In this document: one piece after another, positions 44,747-53,847 of the stretch
Numbering within the stretch: the stretch's first letter is position 1
Layout of the letters: every line of letters starts with the position of its first letter
Origin: Paenirhizobium naphthalenivorans
Lineage (GTDB): Bacteria > Pseudomonadota > Alphaproteobacteria > Rhizobiales > Rhizobiaceae
Length of the DNA stretch: 64,000 nucleotides
Assembly: GCF_007992095.1 (NCBI RefSeq)
Contig: NZ_BJZP01000011.1
Coordinates: 1 to 64,000 of the forward strand
Direction of reading: 5' to 3'
Made by a program: the position numbers and the translations under genes
The notes under the pieces: model-generated
Database searches by the model: none
What the model was told of the DNA's origin: nothing
Seen by the model: only the letters and a program-made list of their open reading frames with translations

Positions 44747-44900
44747 CGTCTCAATGCACGTCCGCTGCGGCTTTCCTTTACCCCCGACCGCATGTTAAGC
44801 AGGCGCCTCCGCCGTTGACGGCACTCCACCTAGCCAGCTGAAGCCGTCCGTGAGCAATTCCGAGAACATTACAGGCCACTACAACCTCCACGCCAGGGGA

Positions 44901-45776
44901 ATGGAAAAACTGAAGGCCCATTTGGCGGTCCTTCTCTTCGCCCTGCTGATTTCAGGCGCCTTTTCTTTCGGCGGCGTCGCCACACGGATGATCGATCCGT
45001 TCGCCCTGCAGGCGTTGCGCTATGCCCTCACCATCCTCCTGATCGGCCTCCTCTGCCGCAAGATGGGGATTTCGCTGGCATGGCCCAGAGAACCTTGGCG
45101 CTTCGCCGTGCTCGGCTTGCTGATGGCGGTCTACATGATGACCATGTTCGTGGCGCTTCAGTTCACCAAACCTGTGGCGACCGGCGCGGTCTTCACCCTG
45201 ATGCCTTTGCTGAGTGCCGTCTTCGCCTGGTTCCTGATGCGCCAGCACACCCGCCCTGGCGTGCTCATCAGCCTGCTGATCGCGGCGGCAGGTGCTGTCT
45301 GGGTGATTTTTCGTGGCGACATCAACGCCCTGCTCGCCTTCGATGTCGGCCGCGGCGAAATGCTCTATTTCGTCGGCGTGCTATGCCATGCGGCTTATGT
45401 GCCTTTGCTCAGACTGTTCAATCGCAAGGAGGCTCCGCTCGCCTTCGTCTTCTGGACAGCGGTGGCAACCTTCCTCTTCATCCTGCTGCCGGCGGCACCC
45501 CGGCTCGTCGAGGTGGATTACAACAACCTGCCTCCGATGGTGTGGATCGCCGTGCTCTACCTCTCGGTATTCGCAACCGCCGTAACCTTCTTCCTGCTGC
45601 AATACGCCTCGGTCCGCCTGCCCGCATCCAAGGTTCTGGCCTATGGTTACCTGACGCCAACCTTCATCATCGTCCTCGAAGGACTGATCGGCCATGGCTG
45701 GGCGTCCGCCACGGTCCTGCTTGGAGCCCTCGTCACGGCCTGCGGCTTGGTGGTTCTCGCTCTGCTGCCGGACTGA
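44901..45776 (+). CDS. EamA/DMT-family transporter
   Basis: About 291 residues from ATG 44901 (AGGGGA upstream); GTG 44850 would add 17 polar residues. Ten hydrophobic segments in two EamA repeats are visible (for example AVLLFALLISGAFSFGG, PVATGAVFTLMPLLSAVFAW, VTFFLLQYASVRLPASKVL, ATVLLGALVTACGLVVLALL). It is a drug/metabolite exporter-type inner-membrane protein. Substrate unknown; position next to rutR and the pyrimidine genes makes a nucleobase-related metabolite possible but unproven. Its stop codon abuts that of convergent rutR with no base between. Confidence 0.88.
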   Translation: MEKLKAHLAVLLFALLISGAFSFGGVATRMIDPFALQALRYALTILLIGLLCRKMGISLAWPREPWRFAVLGLLMAVYMMTMFVALQFTKPVATGAVFTLMPLLSAVFAWFLMRQHTRPGVLISLLIAAAGAVWVIFRGDINALLAFDVGRGEMLYFVGVLCHAAYVPLLRLFNRKEAPLAFVFWTAVATFLFILLPAAPRLVEVDYNNLPPMVWIAVLYLSVFATAVTFFLLQYASVRLPASKVLAYGYLTPTFIIVLEGLIGHGWASATVLLGALVTACGLVVLALLPD

Positions 45777-46430
45777 TCAATCACGCTCGCGCTTTTGTGG
45801 AATCAGGCCTCGGACGAATAGGCCTTCCAGGTAGCGGGCCGCATCCTCGAAACGCGTGGCGCTTCTGTCGCCGTCACCGAGTACGGCCCTGACCTGCACG
45901 TCGAAATCGGCATAGTGCTGGGTCGTCGACCAGATCGAGAAGATCAGGTGATAGGGATCGCAGTCGTAAACCTTGCCGGCCCGGATCCAGGACCGGATGA
46001 CATCGACCTTCTCGTCGACCAATTCCTTCAGCTGCCCCTTCAACATGTCGTCGATGTGGGGCGCCCCTTGCAGGATCTCATTGGCGAAGAGCCGGCTCTC
46101 GCGAGGAAAGTCTCGCGCCATTTCCAGCTTGCGACGGATATAGGAGCGCACCTCCTGTTCCGGATCCCCTTCCGCATCGAATGCCTTCAAGGGTTCGAGC
46201 CAATTGTCCAGCACCCGGTCGATCAGCGCCCGGTGCATGCCCTCCTTGGTGCGAAAATAGTAGAGCAGGTTCGGCTTCGACATGCCGGCCACCTCGGCGA
46301 TCTGGTCGATCGTCGCACCGCGAAAGCCGCGCAGGGAAAAGACGTCAAGCGCCGCCTTCAGGATCACCTCCTCCTTCTCTTCCTGGATGCGGGTTCGCCG
46401 CTGCGTCTTGGCCGCTCTGGGTATCGCCAT
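45777..46430 (-). CDS. rutR: TetR-family regulator RutR
   Basis: 217 residues, ATG 46430. An N-terminal HTH (GATIDQIAEVAGMSKPNLLYYF) is followed by a ligand domain with ESRLFANEILQGAPHI and WSTTQHYADFDVQ. Both segments are characteristic of RutR, where the Trp and Gln region contacts uracil. RutR represses pyrimidine degradation genes and is released by uracil or thymine. It is divergent from the amidohydrolase gene, with a good RutR-type palindrome between them. Confidence 0.9.
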   Translation of the reverse strand: MAIPRAAKTQRRTRIQEEKEEVILKAALDVFSLRGFRGATIDQIAEVAGMSKPNLLYYFRTKEGMHRALIDRVLDNWLEPLKAFDAEGDPEQEVRSYIRRKLEMARDFPRESRLFANEILQGAPHIDDMLKGQLKELVDEKVDVIRSWIRAGKVYDCDPYHLIFSIWSTTQHYADFDVQVRAVLGDGDRSATRFEDAARYLEGLFVRGLIPQKRERD

Positions 46431-46576
46431 GCAATCTGCCCCAACTCTCGCCTGACAAGCCTAAAAGCTTGATCTTTTTCAATTTTGTCGCTGCATCTTT
46501 TTCAGGCAGATGCTCGCTATTTTGTCGTGTTTTTTTCGTCTTTTCCGTCTTGAGTGCCACGACGGAAGCTGTAATG

Positions 46577-46592
46577 TTTACCAGTCGGTCAA
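46577..46592. promoter_or_regulatory. Probable RutR operator
   Basis: TTTACCAGTCGGTCAA differs from TTGACCANNTGGTCAA at only two defined positions. It sits in the rutR/amidohydrolase intergenic region, 139 bases before the amidohydrolase start and 147 before rutR. Confidence 0.6.
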
Positions 46593-46730
46593 ATTATCGG
46601 ACAGGTGCCAATCAAAGGCAACCGGCCATTTTTCCAGCCAAAGAAGCAAGAAACAACGGCTGGGACGACAAGGGGAATAACAGGGCATGCCGTTTGCATG
46701 ACCCTTTGAAAACAGATGAGGAAAACTGCA

Positions 46731-47984
46731 ATGACGGCTCAAACCGGCGTGAACTTGCGCGTGAACGGCGATCGGCTCTGGGACATGCTGATGGACATGG
46801 CCAAGATCGGTCCTGGTATCGCCGGTGGCAACAACCGCCAGACCCTGACCGATGCAGACGCCGAGGGACGCAGGCTTTTCCAGACGTGGTGCGAAGACGC
46901 CGGCATGACCATGGCTGTCGACAAGATGGGCACAATGTTCATGACGCGTCCCGGCACCGATCCCCACGCCCTGCCAGTCTATGTCGGCTCCCATCTCGAC
47001 ACCCAGCCCACCGGCGGCAAATATGACGGCGTGCTCGGCGTGCTGGCCGCGCTCGAAATCGTCCGCTCGATGAACGATCTCGGCATCAAGACCAAGCATC
47101 CGATCGTCGTCACCAATTGGGCCAACGAGGAAGGTGCGCGTTTCGCCCCGGCCATGCTCGCCTCCGGCGTCTTCGCCGGCGTCCATTCGCTCGACTACGC
47201 CTATGCACGCCAGGATCCGGACGGCAAAACCTATGGCGACGAACTGAAGCGCATCGGCTGGCTCGGAGACGAGGAAGTCGGCGCGAGAAAGATGCACGCC
47301 TATTATGAATACCACATCGAGCAAGGGCCGATCCTTGAGGCCGAGGAAAAGCAGATCGGTGTCGTCACCCACTGTCAGGGACTGTGGTGGCTGGAATTCA
47401 CGCTGACCGGTCGCGAGGCCCATACCGGCTCGACACCGATGAACCTGCGCGTCAATGCCGGCCTTGCCATGAGCCGCATTCTTGAGATGGTGCAGGATGT
47501 CGCGATGAGCGAGCAACCCGGCGCCGTCGGCGGCGTCGGCCAGGTATTCTTCACGCCGAACTCCCGCAATGTTTTGCCCGGTAAGGTCGTCTTCACCGTC
47601 GACATCCGCACACCGAGCCAGGAAAAACTGGACCGCATGCGCGCCAGGATCGAGGCGGAAGCCGCCAAGATCTGCGAGGCGATCGGCGTCGGTTGCTCGG
47701 TCGAGGCCGTCGGTCATTTCGATCCGGTCACCTTCGATCCGAAGCTGGTGGAAAGCGTCCGCAACGCCGCCGAACGTCTCGGCTACAGCCACATGAACAT
47801 CATCTCCGGCGCCGGCCACGACGCCTGCTGGGCCGCCAAGGTCGCCCCCGCCACCATGATCATGTGCCCCTGCGTCGGTGGTCTCAGCCATAACGAGGCC
47901 GAGGAGATCTCGAAGGACTGGGCCACCGCCGGCGCCGACGTACTGCTGCAGGCCGTGCTGGAGACGGCGGAGATTGTGGAGTGA
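46731..47984 (+). CDS. Zn-dependent M20-family amidohydrolase (probable beta-ureidopropionase)
   Basis: 417 residues from ATG 46731, with GAGGAAAA upstream; ATG 46716 is in frame but contains that ribosome-binding site. PVYVGSHLDTQPTGGKYDG near residue 80 and NWANEEGARFAPAMLAS near 128 carry the metal ligands of the M20 carbamoylase/allantoate amidohydrolase family. HYEYHIEQGPILE and SGAGHDACWAAKVAPATMIM follow. Between RutR and dihydropyrimidinase, the likely reaction is hydrolysis of N-carbamoyl-beta-alanine to beta-alanine, CO2 and NH3. N-carbamoyl-L-amino-acid hydrolase is the alternative. Confidence 0.88.
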   Translation: MTAQTGVNLRVNGDRLWDMLMDMAKIGPGIAGGNNRQTLTDADAEGRRLFQTWCEDAGMTMAVDKMGTMFMTRPGTDPHALPVYVGSHLDTQPTGGKYDGVLGVLAALEIVRSMNDLGIKTKHPIVVTNWANEEGARFAPAMLASGVFAGVHSLDYAYARQDPDGKTYGDELKRIGWLGDEEVGARKMHAYYEYHIEQGPILEAEEKQIGVVTHCQGLWWLEFTLTGREAHTGSTPMNLRVNAGLAMSRILEMVQDVAMSEQPGAVGGVGQVFFTPNSRNVLPGKVVFTVDIRTPSQEKLDRMRARIEAEAAKICEAIGVGCSVEAVGHFDPVTFDPKLVESVRNAAERLGYSHMNIISGAGHDACWAAKVAPATMIMCPCVGGLSHNEAEEISKDWATAGADVLLQAVLETAEIVE

Positions 47985-48445
47985 GCGCCAACATCACTGT
48001 CGAAAAGCCAGAAACGGCAGACGTCCTTGAACTGATCGACCGGTCAGACGCTTATATCGCGAGCCTATACCCTCCCGAGGGGAATTTTACGGTCGACGTA
48101 GGTGCCCTCAGGCAGCCCGACATTTCCTTTGTTGTCGCCCGGACAAAAGGACAAGCGGTCGGCTGCGGAGCGATAAAGTGGCTTGAAGACGGCACGGCAG
48201 AGCTGAAACGCATATTCGTCGCCGATGAGGCAAGAGGCAAAGGGATTGGCCGGCAGATCATGACAACCTTGCTGGAGATGGCCGAAGTGCACGGCATTGA
48301 ATGCCTGTATCTTGAAACAGGGCCACGCAACACCGAGGCTGTCAGCCTCTATCAAACTCTAGGCTTTCGTGAGTGCGGCCCTTTCGCCGGCTATCAGGAA
48401 AATCCCTACAGCCTGTTCATGGCAAGACAACTCGTCAACGCATAA
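47981..48445 (+). CDS. GNAT-family N-acetyltransferase
   Basis: 154 residues, GTG 47981 overlapping the previous stop (GTGA). The acetyl-CoA-binding motif A is clear: LKRIFVADEARGKGIGRQIM near residue 70, then LYLETGPRNTEAVSLYQTLG and FRECGPFAGYQENP. This last block is typical of PhnO/ElaA-like GNATs of small substrates. Translational coupling inside a pyrimidine-degradation operon suggests a nearby metabolite (for instance beta-alanine or an amino-acid analogue) as substrate, but this is inference. Confidence 0.85.
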   Translation: MSANITVEKPETADVLELIDRSDAYIASLYPPEGNFTVDVGALRQPDISFVVARTKGQAVGCGAIKWLEDGTAELKRIFVADEARGKGIGRQIMTTLLEMAEVHGIECLYLETGPRNTEAVSLYQTLGFRECGPFAGYQENPYSLFMARQLVNA

Positions 48446-48460
48446 TCAAAGGGTAACAGC

Positions 48461-49915
48461 ATGTCGAAGGTTATCAAGAACGGAACCATTGTCACCGCCG
48501 ATCTGACCTACAAAGCCGACGTCAAAATCGAGGGCGGCGTGATCGTCGAGATCGGACCGGACCTCCAGGGCGATGAAACCCTCGACGCGACCGGCTGCTA
48601 CGTCATGCCGGGCGGCATCGATCCGCACGTGCATCTCGAAATGCCCTTCATGGGCACTTATTCCGCCGACGACTTCGAAAGCGGCACGCGCGCGGGTCTG
48701 GCCGGCGGCACAACCATGGTGGTCGATTTCTGTCTGCCTGCTCCCGACCAGTCGCTGCTGGAGGCGCTACAGATGTGGGACAACAAGTCGACCCGCGCCA
48801 ATTGCGACTATTCCTTCCACATGGCGATCACCGGCTGGAACGAGCGCATCTTCGACGAGATGAAGACCGTCGTTCAGGACAAGGGCATCAACACCTTCAA
48901 GCACTTCATGGCCTACAAGGGCTCGCTGATGGTGAACGACGACGAGATGTTCGCCTCGTTCTCGCGCTGCGCCGAACTCGGCGCCCTGCCGATGGTCCAT
49001 GCCGAGAACGGCGACGTGGTGGCGGCGATGACGGCCAAGCTCCTGGCCGAAGGCAACAACGGCCCCGAAGGCCACGCCTACTCGCGCCCGCCCGAAGTCG
49101 AAGGCGAAGCGACCAACCGCGCCATCATGCTGGCCGATATGGCCGGCGTGCCGCTCTATGTCGTGCACACCTCCTGCGAACAGAGCCATGAAGCCATCCG
49201 TCGCGCCCGCCAGAAGGGCATGCGCGTCTATGGCGAGCCTTTGATCCAGCACCTGACGCTCGACGAGAGCGAATACTTCAGCAAGGACTGGGATCATGCC
49301 GCCCGCCGCGTCATGTCGCCCCCCTTCCGCAACAAGCAGCATCAGGATTCACTCTGGGCCGGCCTGCAGTCGGGCTCGCTCTCCTGCGTGGCGACCGACC
49401 ATTGTGCGTTCACCACCGAGCAAAAGCGCTTCGGCGTCGGCAACTTTGCCCAGATCCCCAACGGCACCGGCGGCCTTGAAGACCGTCTGCCCATGCTTTG
49501 GACCTACGGGGTCGCGACCGGTCGTCTGACGATGAACGAATTCGTCGCCGTCACCTCGACCAATATCGCCAAGATTCTCAACATCTACCCCAAGAAGGGC
49601 GCTATCCTCGTCGGCGCCGATGCCGACCTTGTGGTCTGGGATCCGAAACGCTCGAAGACCATTTCGGCCAGCAACCAGCAATCGGCGATCGACTACAACG
49701 TGTTCGAGGGCAAGGAAGTGACCGGCTTGCCGCGCTTCACCCTGTCGCGTGGCGTTGTCACGATCGAGGAATCCACGATCAAGACGCAGGAAGGCCATGG
49801 CCAGTTCGTCAAGCGCGAACCGTTCCAGGCTGTCAACAAGGCGCTGTCGACCTGGAAGGAACTGGTGTCACCCCGCAAGGTCGAGCGTACCGGCATTCCG
49901 GCATCAGGGGTGTAG
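48461..49915 (+). CDS. hydA: Dihydropyrimidinase
   Basis: 484 residues, ATG 48461. Metal-dependent amidohydrolase fold with GGIDPHVHLEMPF near residue 55, the carboxylated Lys in FKHFMAYKGSLMV near 148, MVHAENGD near 180, YVVHTSCEQSHEAI near 236, and CVATDHCAF near 312. These are the two-metal ligands and match dihydropyrimidinases/D-hydantoinases of full length. It opens dihydrouracil or dihydrothymine to the N-carbamoyl amino acid. It lies 15 bases after the GNAT gene and forms an operon with the amidohydrolase. Confidence 0.94.
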   Translation: MSKVIKNGTIVTADLTYKADVKIEGGVIVEIGPDLQGDETLDATGCYVMPGGIDPHVHLEMPFMGTYSADDFESGTRAGLAGGTTMVVDFCLPAPDQSLLEALQMWDNKSTRANCDYSFHMAITGWNERIFDEMKTVVQDKGINTFKHFMAYKGSLMVNDDEMFASFSRCAELGALPMVHAENGDVVAAMTAKLLAEGNNGPEGHAYSRPPEVEGEATNRAIMLADMAGVPLYVVHTSCEQSHEAIRRARQKGMRVYGEPLIQHLTLDESEYFSKDWDHAARRVMSPPFRNKQHQDSLWAGLQSGSLSCVATDHCAFTTEQKRFGVGNFAQIPNGTGGLEDRLPMLWTYGVATGRLTMNEFVAVTSTNIAKILNIYPKKGAILVGADADLVVWDPKRSKTISASNQQSAIDYNVFEGKEVTGLPRFTLSRGVVTIEESTIKTQEGHGQFVKREPFQAVNKALSTWKELVSPRKVERTGIPASGV

Positions 49916-49950
49916 GGCGAAGAGTGGCAACGGTCGTGGCAGTTTCCCTC

Positions 49951-50198
49951 ACCACCCCCTCCCCGCAAGGGAGAGGGGGGCGGAAAAGCCGGCGAAGCCA
50001 CTCAGGTCTCACTTGCCTTCATCTGCGCTTGCGGGCCAAACGAACCGGCAGGTGGGTTTCGATGAGGTCCCCGTGCCCGCAGTGCTCGGTAATGGTCGAA
50101 ATTGCCGCAAAGTCTGATAGGCCGGCCCCGACCGGCCATGTAATGATAGCATGCAAGGGGCCCTTGGCCTTTGCAACAAAGCCCATGGGTTTCATCCG
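49951..50198. repeat. Palindromic intergenic element and hairpin-rich leader
   Basis: CCCCTCCCC GCAA GGGAGAGGGG (49956-49978) is a C/G-rich palindrome of the type scattered between rhizobial genes. Further inverted repeats follow: GGCCGG/CCGGCC near 50120-50138 and a CAAGGGGCCCTTG palindrome near 50154. This 283-base gap has no gene; the hairpins just upstream of the ABC ATPase start could affect its expression. Confidence 0.4.
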
Positions 50199-50987
50199 AT
50201 GACCGCTCCATTCTCCGTCGTATCCGCCAAGGACCTCTGTCTCACCTTCCAGACGGGGGACGGGCCGGTTCATGCCCTGTCGAACGTCAATCTGGATGTG
50301 AAGAAGGGGGACTTCGTTTCCTTCATCGGCCCCTCTGGCTGCGGCAAAACCACCTTCCTGCGTGTCATCGCTGATCTGGAAAAGCACACCAGCGGCGAGA
50401 TCACCGTCAACGGCATGACGCCGGAGAATGCCCGCAAGGATCGCTCCTACGGCTACGTCTTCCAGGCCGCCGCCCTCTATCCCTGGCGCACCATCGAAAA
50501 GAACGTCGCCCTGCCGCTCGAGATCATGGGCTTCTCGAAGGAGGAGCAGAAGACGCGGGTCGAGCAGACGCTGGAACTGGTCAATCTCACCGGCTTTGGC
50601 AAGAAATTCCCCTGGCAGCTGTCGGGCGGCATGCAGCAGCGGGCCTCGATCGCCCGCGCGCTCGCCTTCGATGCCGATCTGTTGCTGATGGACGAGCCCT
50701 TCGGCGCGCTCGACGAAATCGTCCGCGACCATTTGAACGAACAGCTGCTGAAGCTCTGGGACCGCACCAACAAGACGATCTGCTTCGTCACCCACTCGAT
50801 CCCGGAAGCCGTCTATCTCTCGACCAAGATCGTCGTGATGAGCCCGCGCCCCGGCCGGGTCACCGACATCATCGAATCGACGCTGCCGCGCGAACGCCCA
50901 CTGGAGATCCGCGAAACCGAAGAGTTCCTGCGGATCGCCCACCGCGTTCGCGAAGGCCTGAAGGCGGGGCACAGCTATGATGAATAG
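50199..50987 (+). CDS. ABC transporter ATP-binding protein (nitrate/taurine/NMT1-type)
   Basis: 262 residues from ATG 50199; the longer frame from GTG/ATG upstream is not protein-like. Walker A GPSGCGKTT near residue 42, Q-loop YVFQAAALYPWRT, signature LSGGMQQR, Walker B LLLMDEPFGALDE and H-loop FVTHSIPEA are all intact. This form of Q-loop and length fit SsuB/TauB/ThiZ-like importers. First gene of a four-gene ABC operon. Confidence 0.92.
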   Translation: MTAPFSVVSAKDLCLTFQTGDGPVHALSNVNLDVKKGDFVSFIGPSGCGKTTFLRVIADLEKHTSGEITVNGMTPENARKDRSYGYVFQAAALYPWRTIEKNVALPLEIMGFSKEEQKTRVEQTLELVNLTGFGKKFPWQLSGGMQQRASIARALAFDADLLLMDEPFGALDEIVRDHLNEQLLKLWDRTNKTICFVTHSIPEAVYLSTKIVVMSPRPGRVTDIIESTLPRERPLEIRETEEFLRIAHRVREGLKAGHSYDE

Positions 50988-51029
50988 TGTGGCCGTCGTG
51001 TCTGACATCTGTCCGCAAGGGGGCCGAGC

Positions 51030-51914
51030 ATGACCTCCCCTTCCCTCTTCCGTGACCGCATCCTGCCGATTCTGACCGTTGTCTTCGCCATTCTGGTGAT
51101 CTGGCACATCTTCGTCGTCTATCTGAACGCGCCCTTCGTGCGCGACCAGGCGGCGCGGGCCAATGAGACGATCAGCTTCTCCCAGCTCGTCGAGCGCACC
51201 TTCGCGCAGGACCGGCCGGTGCTGCCGGCGCCGCACCAGATCGCCATCGAGCTGTGGGACACCACGGTCAACAAGGCGATCACCTCGAAGCGCAGCCTCG
51301 TCTATCATGCCGGCGTGACGCTTTCGGCCACCCTGCTCGGCTTCCTCATTGGCACCGCTCTCGGCATCCTGCTTGCCGTCAGCATCGTCCACAATCGGGC
51401 GATCGATCGATCGCTGATGCCTTGGGTGATTGCCAGTCAGACCATTCCGATCATTGCGATCGCGCCGATGGTTATCGTCGTTTTGAACGCGATCGGCATT
51501 TCCGGCATACTTCCCAAGGCGCTGATCTCGACCTACCTCTCGTTCTTCCCGATCGTCGTGGGCATGGTGAAGGGCTTGCGAAGCCCGGACACCCTCCTGC
51601 TCGATCTGATGCACACCTATAACGCCAGCCCGAGCCAGACGTTCTGGAAGCTGCGCTGGCCCGCCTCCATGCCCTATCTCTTCACCTCGCTGAAGGTGGC
51701 GATCGCCATCTCCCTGCTCGGCGCCATCGTCGCCGAACTGCCGACGGGGGCTATCGCGGGTCTTGGTGCCCGACTTCTGTCCGGCTCCTACTACGGCCAG
51801 ACCATCCAGATCTGGGCGGCCCTGTTCATGGCCGCCGGCCTTGCCGCCGTGCTCGTGTCGCTGGTCGGTTTTGCCCACACACGGGTGCTGAAGCGTATGG
51901 GAGCCAAGCCATGA
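51030..51914 (+). CDS. ABC transporter permease (BPD_transp_1)
   Basis: 294 residues with about six membrane helices and an N-terminal periplasmic stretch (residues 35-85). The EAA loop reads YNASPSQTFWKLRWPASMPY near 195. VTLSATLLGFLIGTALGILLAV and IPIIAIAPMVIVVLNAIG fit the SsuC/ThiX permease type. The stop overlaps the next gene by four bases. Confidence 0.9.
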   Translation: MTSPSLFRDRILPILTVVFAILVIWHIFVVYLNAPFVRDQAARANETISFSQLVERTFAQDRPVLPAPHQIAIELWDTTVNKAITSKRSLVYHAGVTLSATLLGFLIGTALGILLAVSIVHNRAIDRSLMPWVIASQTIPIIAIAPMVIVVLNAIGISGILPKALISTYLSFFPIVVGMVKGLRSPDTLLLDLMHTYNASPSQTFWKLRWPASMPYLFTSLKVAIAISLLGAIVAELPTGAIAGLGARLLSGSYYGQTIQIWAALFMAAGLAAVLVSLVGFAHTRVLKRMGAKP

Positions 51915-52777
51915 ACGGCTATTTCGTCTTCGCCATCGTCTTCTGGCTCGCCGCCTGGGGGCTCAACGAATGGCTGGTGCGCCAGCACTTTAAGGATCGT
52001 TCGGTTCGCCGCATGGTCAACATCGCCGTGCCCGTGATCTTCGGCGTCACGCTGCTGGTCATCTGGGAATGCGTGGTCAAGGGCTTCCACATCCCCGCGA
52101 TCCTGCTGCCGGCGCCTTCGATGATCTGGGCACGCCTGATCAGCTCCGGACCGACGCTCTGGGCCGACTTCCGGCAAACCTTCCTCAAATCGGTGATCAC
52201 TGGCTATGTGGCCGGCTGCGGCCTCGGCTTCATCGTCGCGATCCTGGTCGACCGTTCGCCCTTCCTGCAGAAGGGCCTGTTACCGATCGGCAATTTCGTC
52301 TCGGCCCTGCCGATGGTCGGCGTCGCGCCGATCATGGTCATGTGGTTCGGCTTCGACTGGCAGTCGAAGGTTGCCGTCGTCGTCATCATGACCTTCTTCC
52401 CCATGCTGGTGAACACCGTCCAGGGCCTGTCAGCGGCGAGCCACATGGAGCGCGATCTGATGCGCACCTATGCAGCATCCTGGTGGCAGACGCTGATCAA
52501 GCTGCGTCTGCCGGCCGCCTGGCCATTCATCTTCAACGCCCTGAAGATAAATTCAACGCTCGCGCTCATCGGCGCCATTGTCGCGGAGTTCTTCGGCACG
52601 CCGATCGTCGGCATGGGGTTCCGCATCTCCACCGAAGTCGGGCGCAGCAATGTCGACATGGTCTGGGCCGAGATTGCGGTTGCAGCGCTCGCCGGATCGA
52701 TCTTTTATGGTGTAGTGGCGCTCGCCGAGCGCGCCGTCACCTTCTGGCATCCGTCTGTCCGTGGTGGACAGGCGTAA
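51911..52777 (+). CDS. ABC transporter permease (second subunit)
   Basis: 288 residues, ATG 51911 overlapping the stop of the first permease (ATGA). There are two additional N-terminal helices, then PMVGVAPIMVMWFGFDWQSK and the EAA loop YAASWWQTLIKLRLPAAWPF near 195. Two distinct permeases indicate a heterodimeric channel, as in riboflavin/pyrimidine-type NMT1 importers. Confidence 0.9.
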   Translation: MNGYFVFAIVFWLAAWGLNEWLVRQHFKDRSVRRMVNIAVPVIFGVTLLVIWECVVKGFHIPAILLPAPSMIWARLISSGPTLWADFRQTFLKSVITGYVAGCGLGFIVAILVDRSPFLQKGLLPIGNFVSALPMVGVAPIMVMWFGFDWQSKVAVVVIMTFFPMLVNTVQGLSAASHMERDLMRTYAASWWQTLIKLRLPAAWPFIFNALKINSTLALIGAIVAEFFGTPIVGMGFRISTEVGRSNVDMVWAEIAVAALAGSIFYGVVALAERAVTFWHPSVRGGQA

Positions 52778-52799
52778 ATAAGAAAGAGGGAAACAAAAA

Positions 52800-53792
52800 A
52801 TGAAATTGAAAATCGCAACCCTGCTGCTCGCTGGCGCCGTGTCGCTGACGGCCATGCAGGCGGCCGCTGCCGACAAGGTGACGCTGCAACTGAAATGGGT
52901 GACCCAGGCTCAGTTCGCCGGCTACTACGTCGCCAAGGACAAGGGCCTCTATGAGGAGGAAGGTCTCGACGTCGAGATCAAACCCGGCGGCCCGGACATC
53001 GCACCGGCACAGGTTCTCGCCGGCGGCGGCGCCGACGTGATCGTCGACTGGATGCCATCCGCTCTGGCCACACGCGAAAAGGGCGTTCCGCTCGTCAACA
53101 TCGCCCAGCCGTTCAAGGCCTCGGGTATGATGCTGACCTGCCTCAAGGAAACCGGCATCACCAAGCCGGAAGATTTCAAGGGCAAGACGCTTGGCGTCTG
53201 GTTCTTCGGCAACGAATATCCGTTCCTGTCGTGGATGGCGCACCTGAAAATCCCGACGGACGGCGGCCCCGACGGCGTCACCGTCCTCAAGCAAGGCTTC
53301 AACGTCGATCCGCTGCTGCAAAAGCAGGCCGCCTGCATCTCGACCATGACCTACAATGAATACTGGCAGGTCATCGACGCCGGCATCAAGCCCGAGGACC
53401 TCGTCACCTTCCAGTACGAGAAGGAAGGCGTCGCCACCCTCGAAGACGGTCTCTACGTTCTCGAAGACAAGCTGAAGGATCCGGCCTTCAAGGAAAAGAT
53501 GGTCAAGTTCGTCCGCGCGTCGATGAAGGGCTGGAAGTGGGCCGAAGAGCACCCGGATGACGCGGCCGAAATCGTTCTCGAGAACGATGCCTCGGGCGCC
53601 CAGACGGAAGTTCACCAGAAGCGGATGATGGCGGAAGTCGCCAAGCTGACGGCTGACTCGAACGGCGCGCTCGACGTGGCCGACTACAAGCGCACCGTCG
53701 CCACCCTGCTCGGCGGCGGTTCCGACCCGGTCATCACCAAGGAGCCGGAAGGAGCCTACACGCTGGACATCACCAACGAAGCGCTCAAGTAA
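52800..53792 (+). CDS. ABC substrate-binding protein (NMT1/THI5-like)
   Basis: 330 residues, ATG 52800, with AAGAGGGAAAC upstream. Signal peptide LLLAGAVSLTAMQAAAA. VTLQLKWVTQAQFAGYYVAK near residue 28 and GLYEEEGLDVEIKPGGPD are the signature of NMT1/THI5-like solute receptors, which bind pyrimidine, thiamin-precursor or flavin-like compounds. Placement after the dihydropyrimidinase gene suggests import of a pyrimidine or a breakdown intermediate. The ligand is not proven. A terminator follows. Confidence 0.9.
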   Translation: MKLKIATLLLAGAVSLTAMQAAAADKVTLQLKWVTQAQFAGYYVAKDKGLYEEEGLDVEIKPGGPDIAPAQVLAGGGADVIVDWMPSALATREKGVPLVNIAQPFKASGMMLTCLKETGITKPEDFKGKTLGVWFFGNEYPFLSWMAHLKIPTDGGPDGVTVLKQGFNVDPLLQKQAACISTMTYNEYWQVIDAGIKPEDLVTFQYEKEGVATLEDGLYVLEDKLKDPAFKEKMVKFVRASMKGWKWAEEHPDDAAEIVLENDASGAQTEVHQKRMMAEVAKLTADSNGALDVADYKRTVATLLGGGSDPVITKEPEGAYTLDITNEALK

Positions 53793-53814
53793 AAGCCAGC
53801 ACTTTTCTCAAAAG

Positions 53815-53847
53815 AAGGCGTCGGGATTTCCCTCCGGCGCCTTTTTT
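53815..53847 (+). terminator. Rho-independent terminator of the ABC operon
   Basis: AAGGCGTCGG ... CCGGCGCCTT followed by TTTT; 23 bases after the stop at 53792. Confidence 0.85.

Noticed and set aside
49951-50198. A riboswitch in the leader of the ABC transporter operon
   Set aside because: Hairpins are present but no conserved thiamin, flavin or purine aptamer core could be recognised; it fits a dispersed palindromic repeat better.
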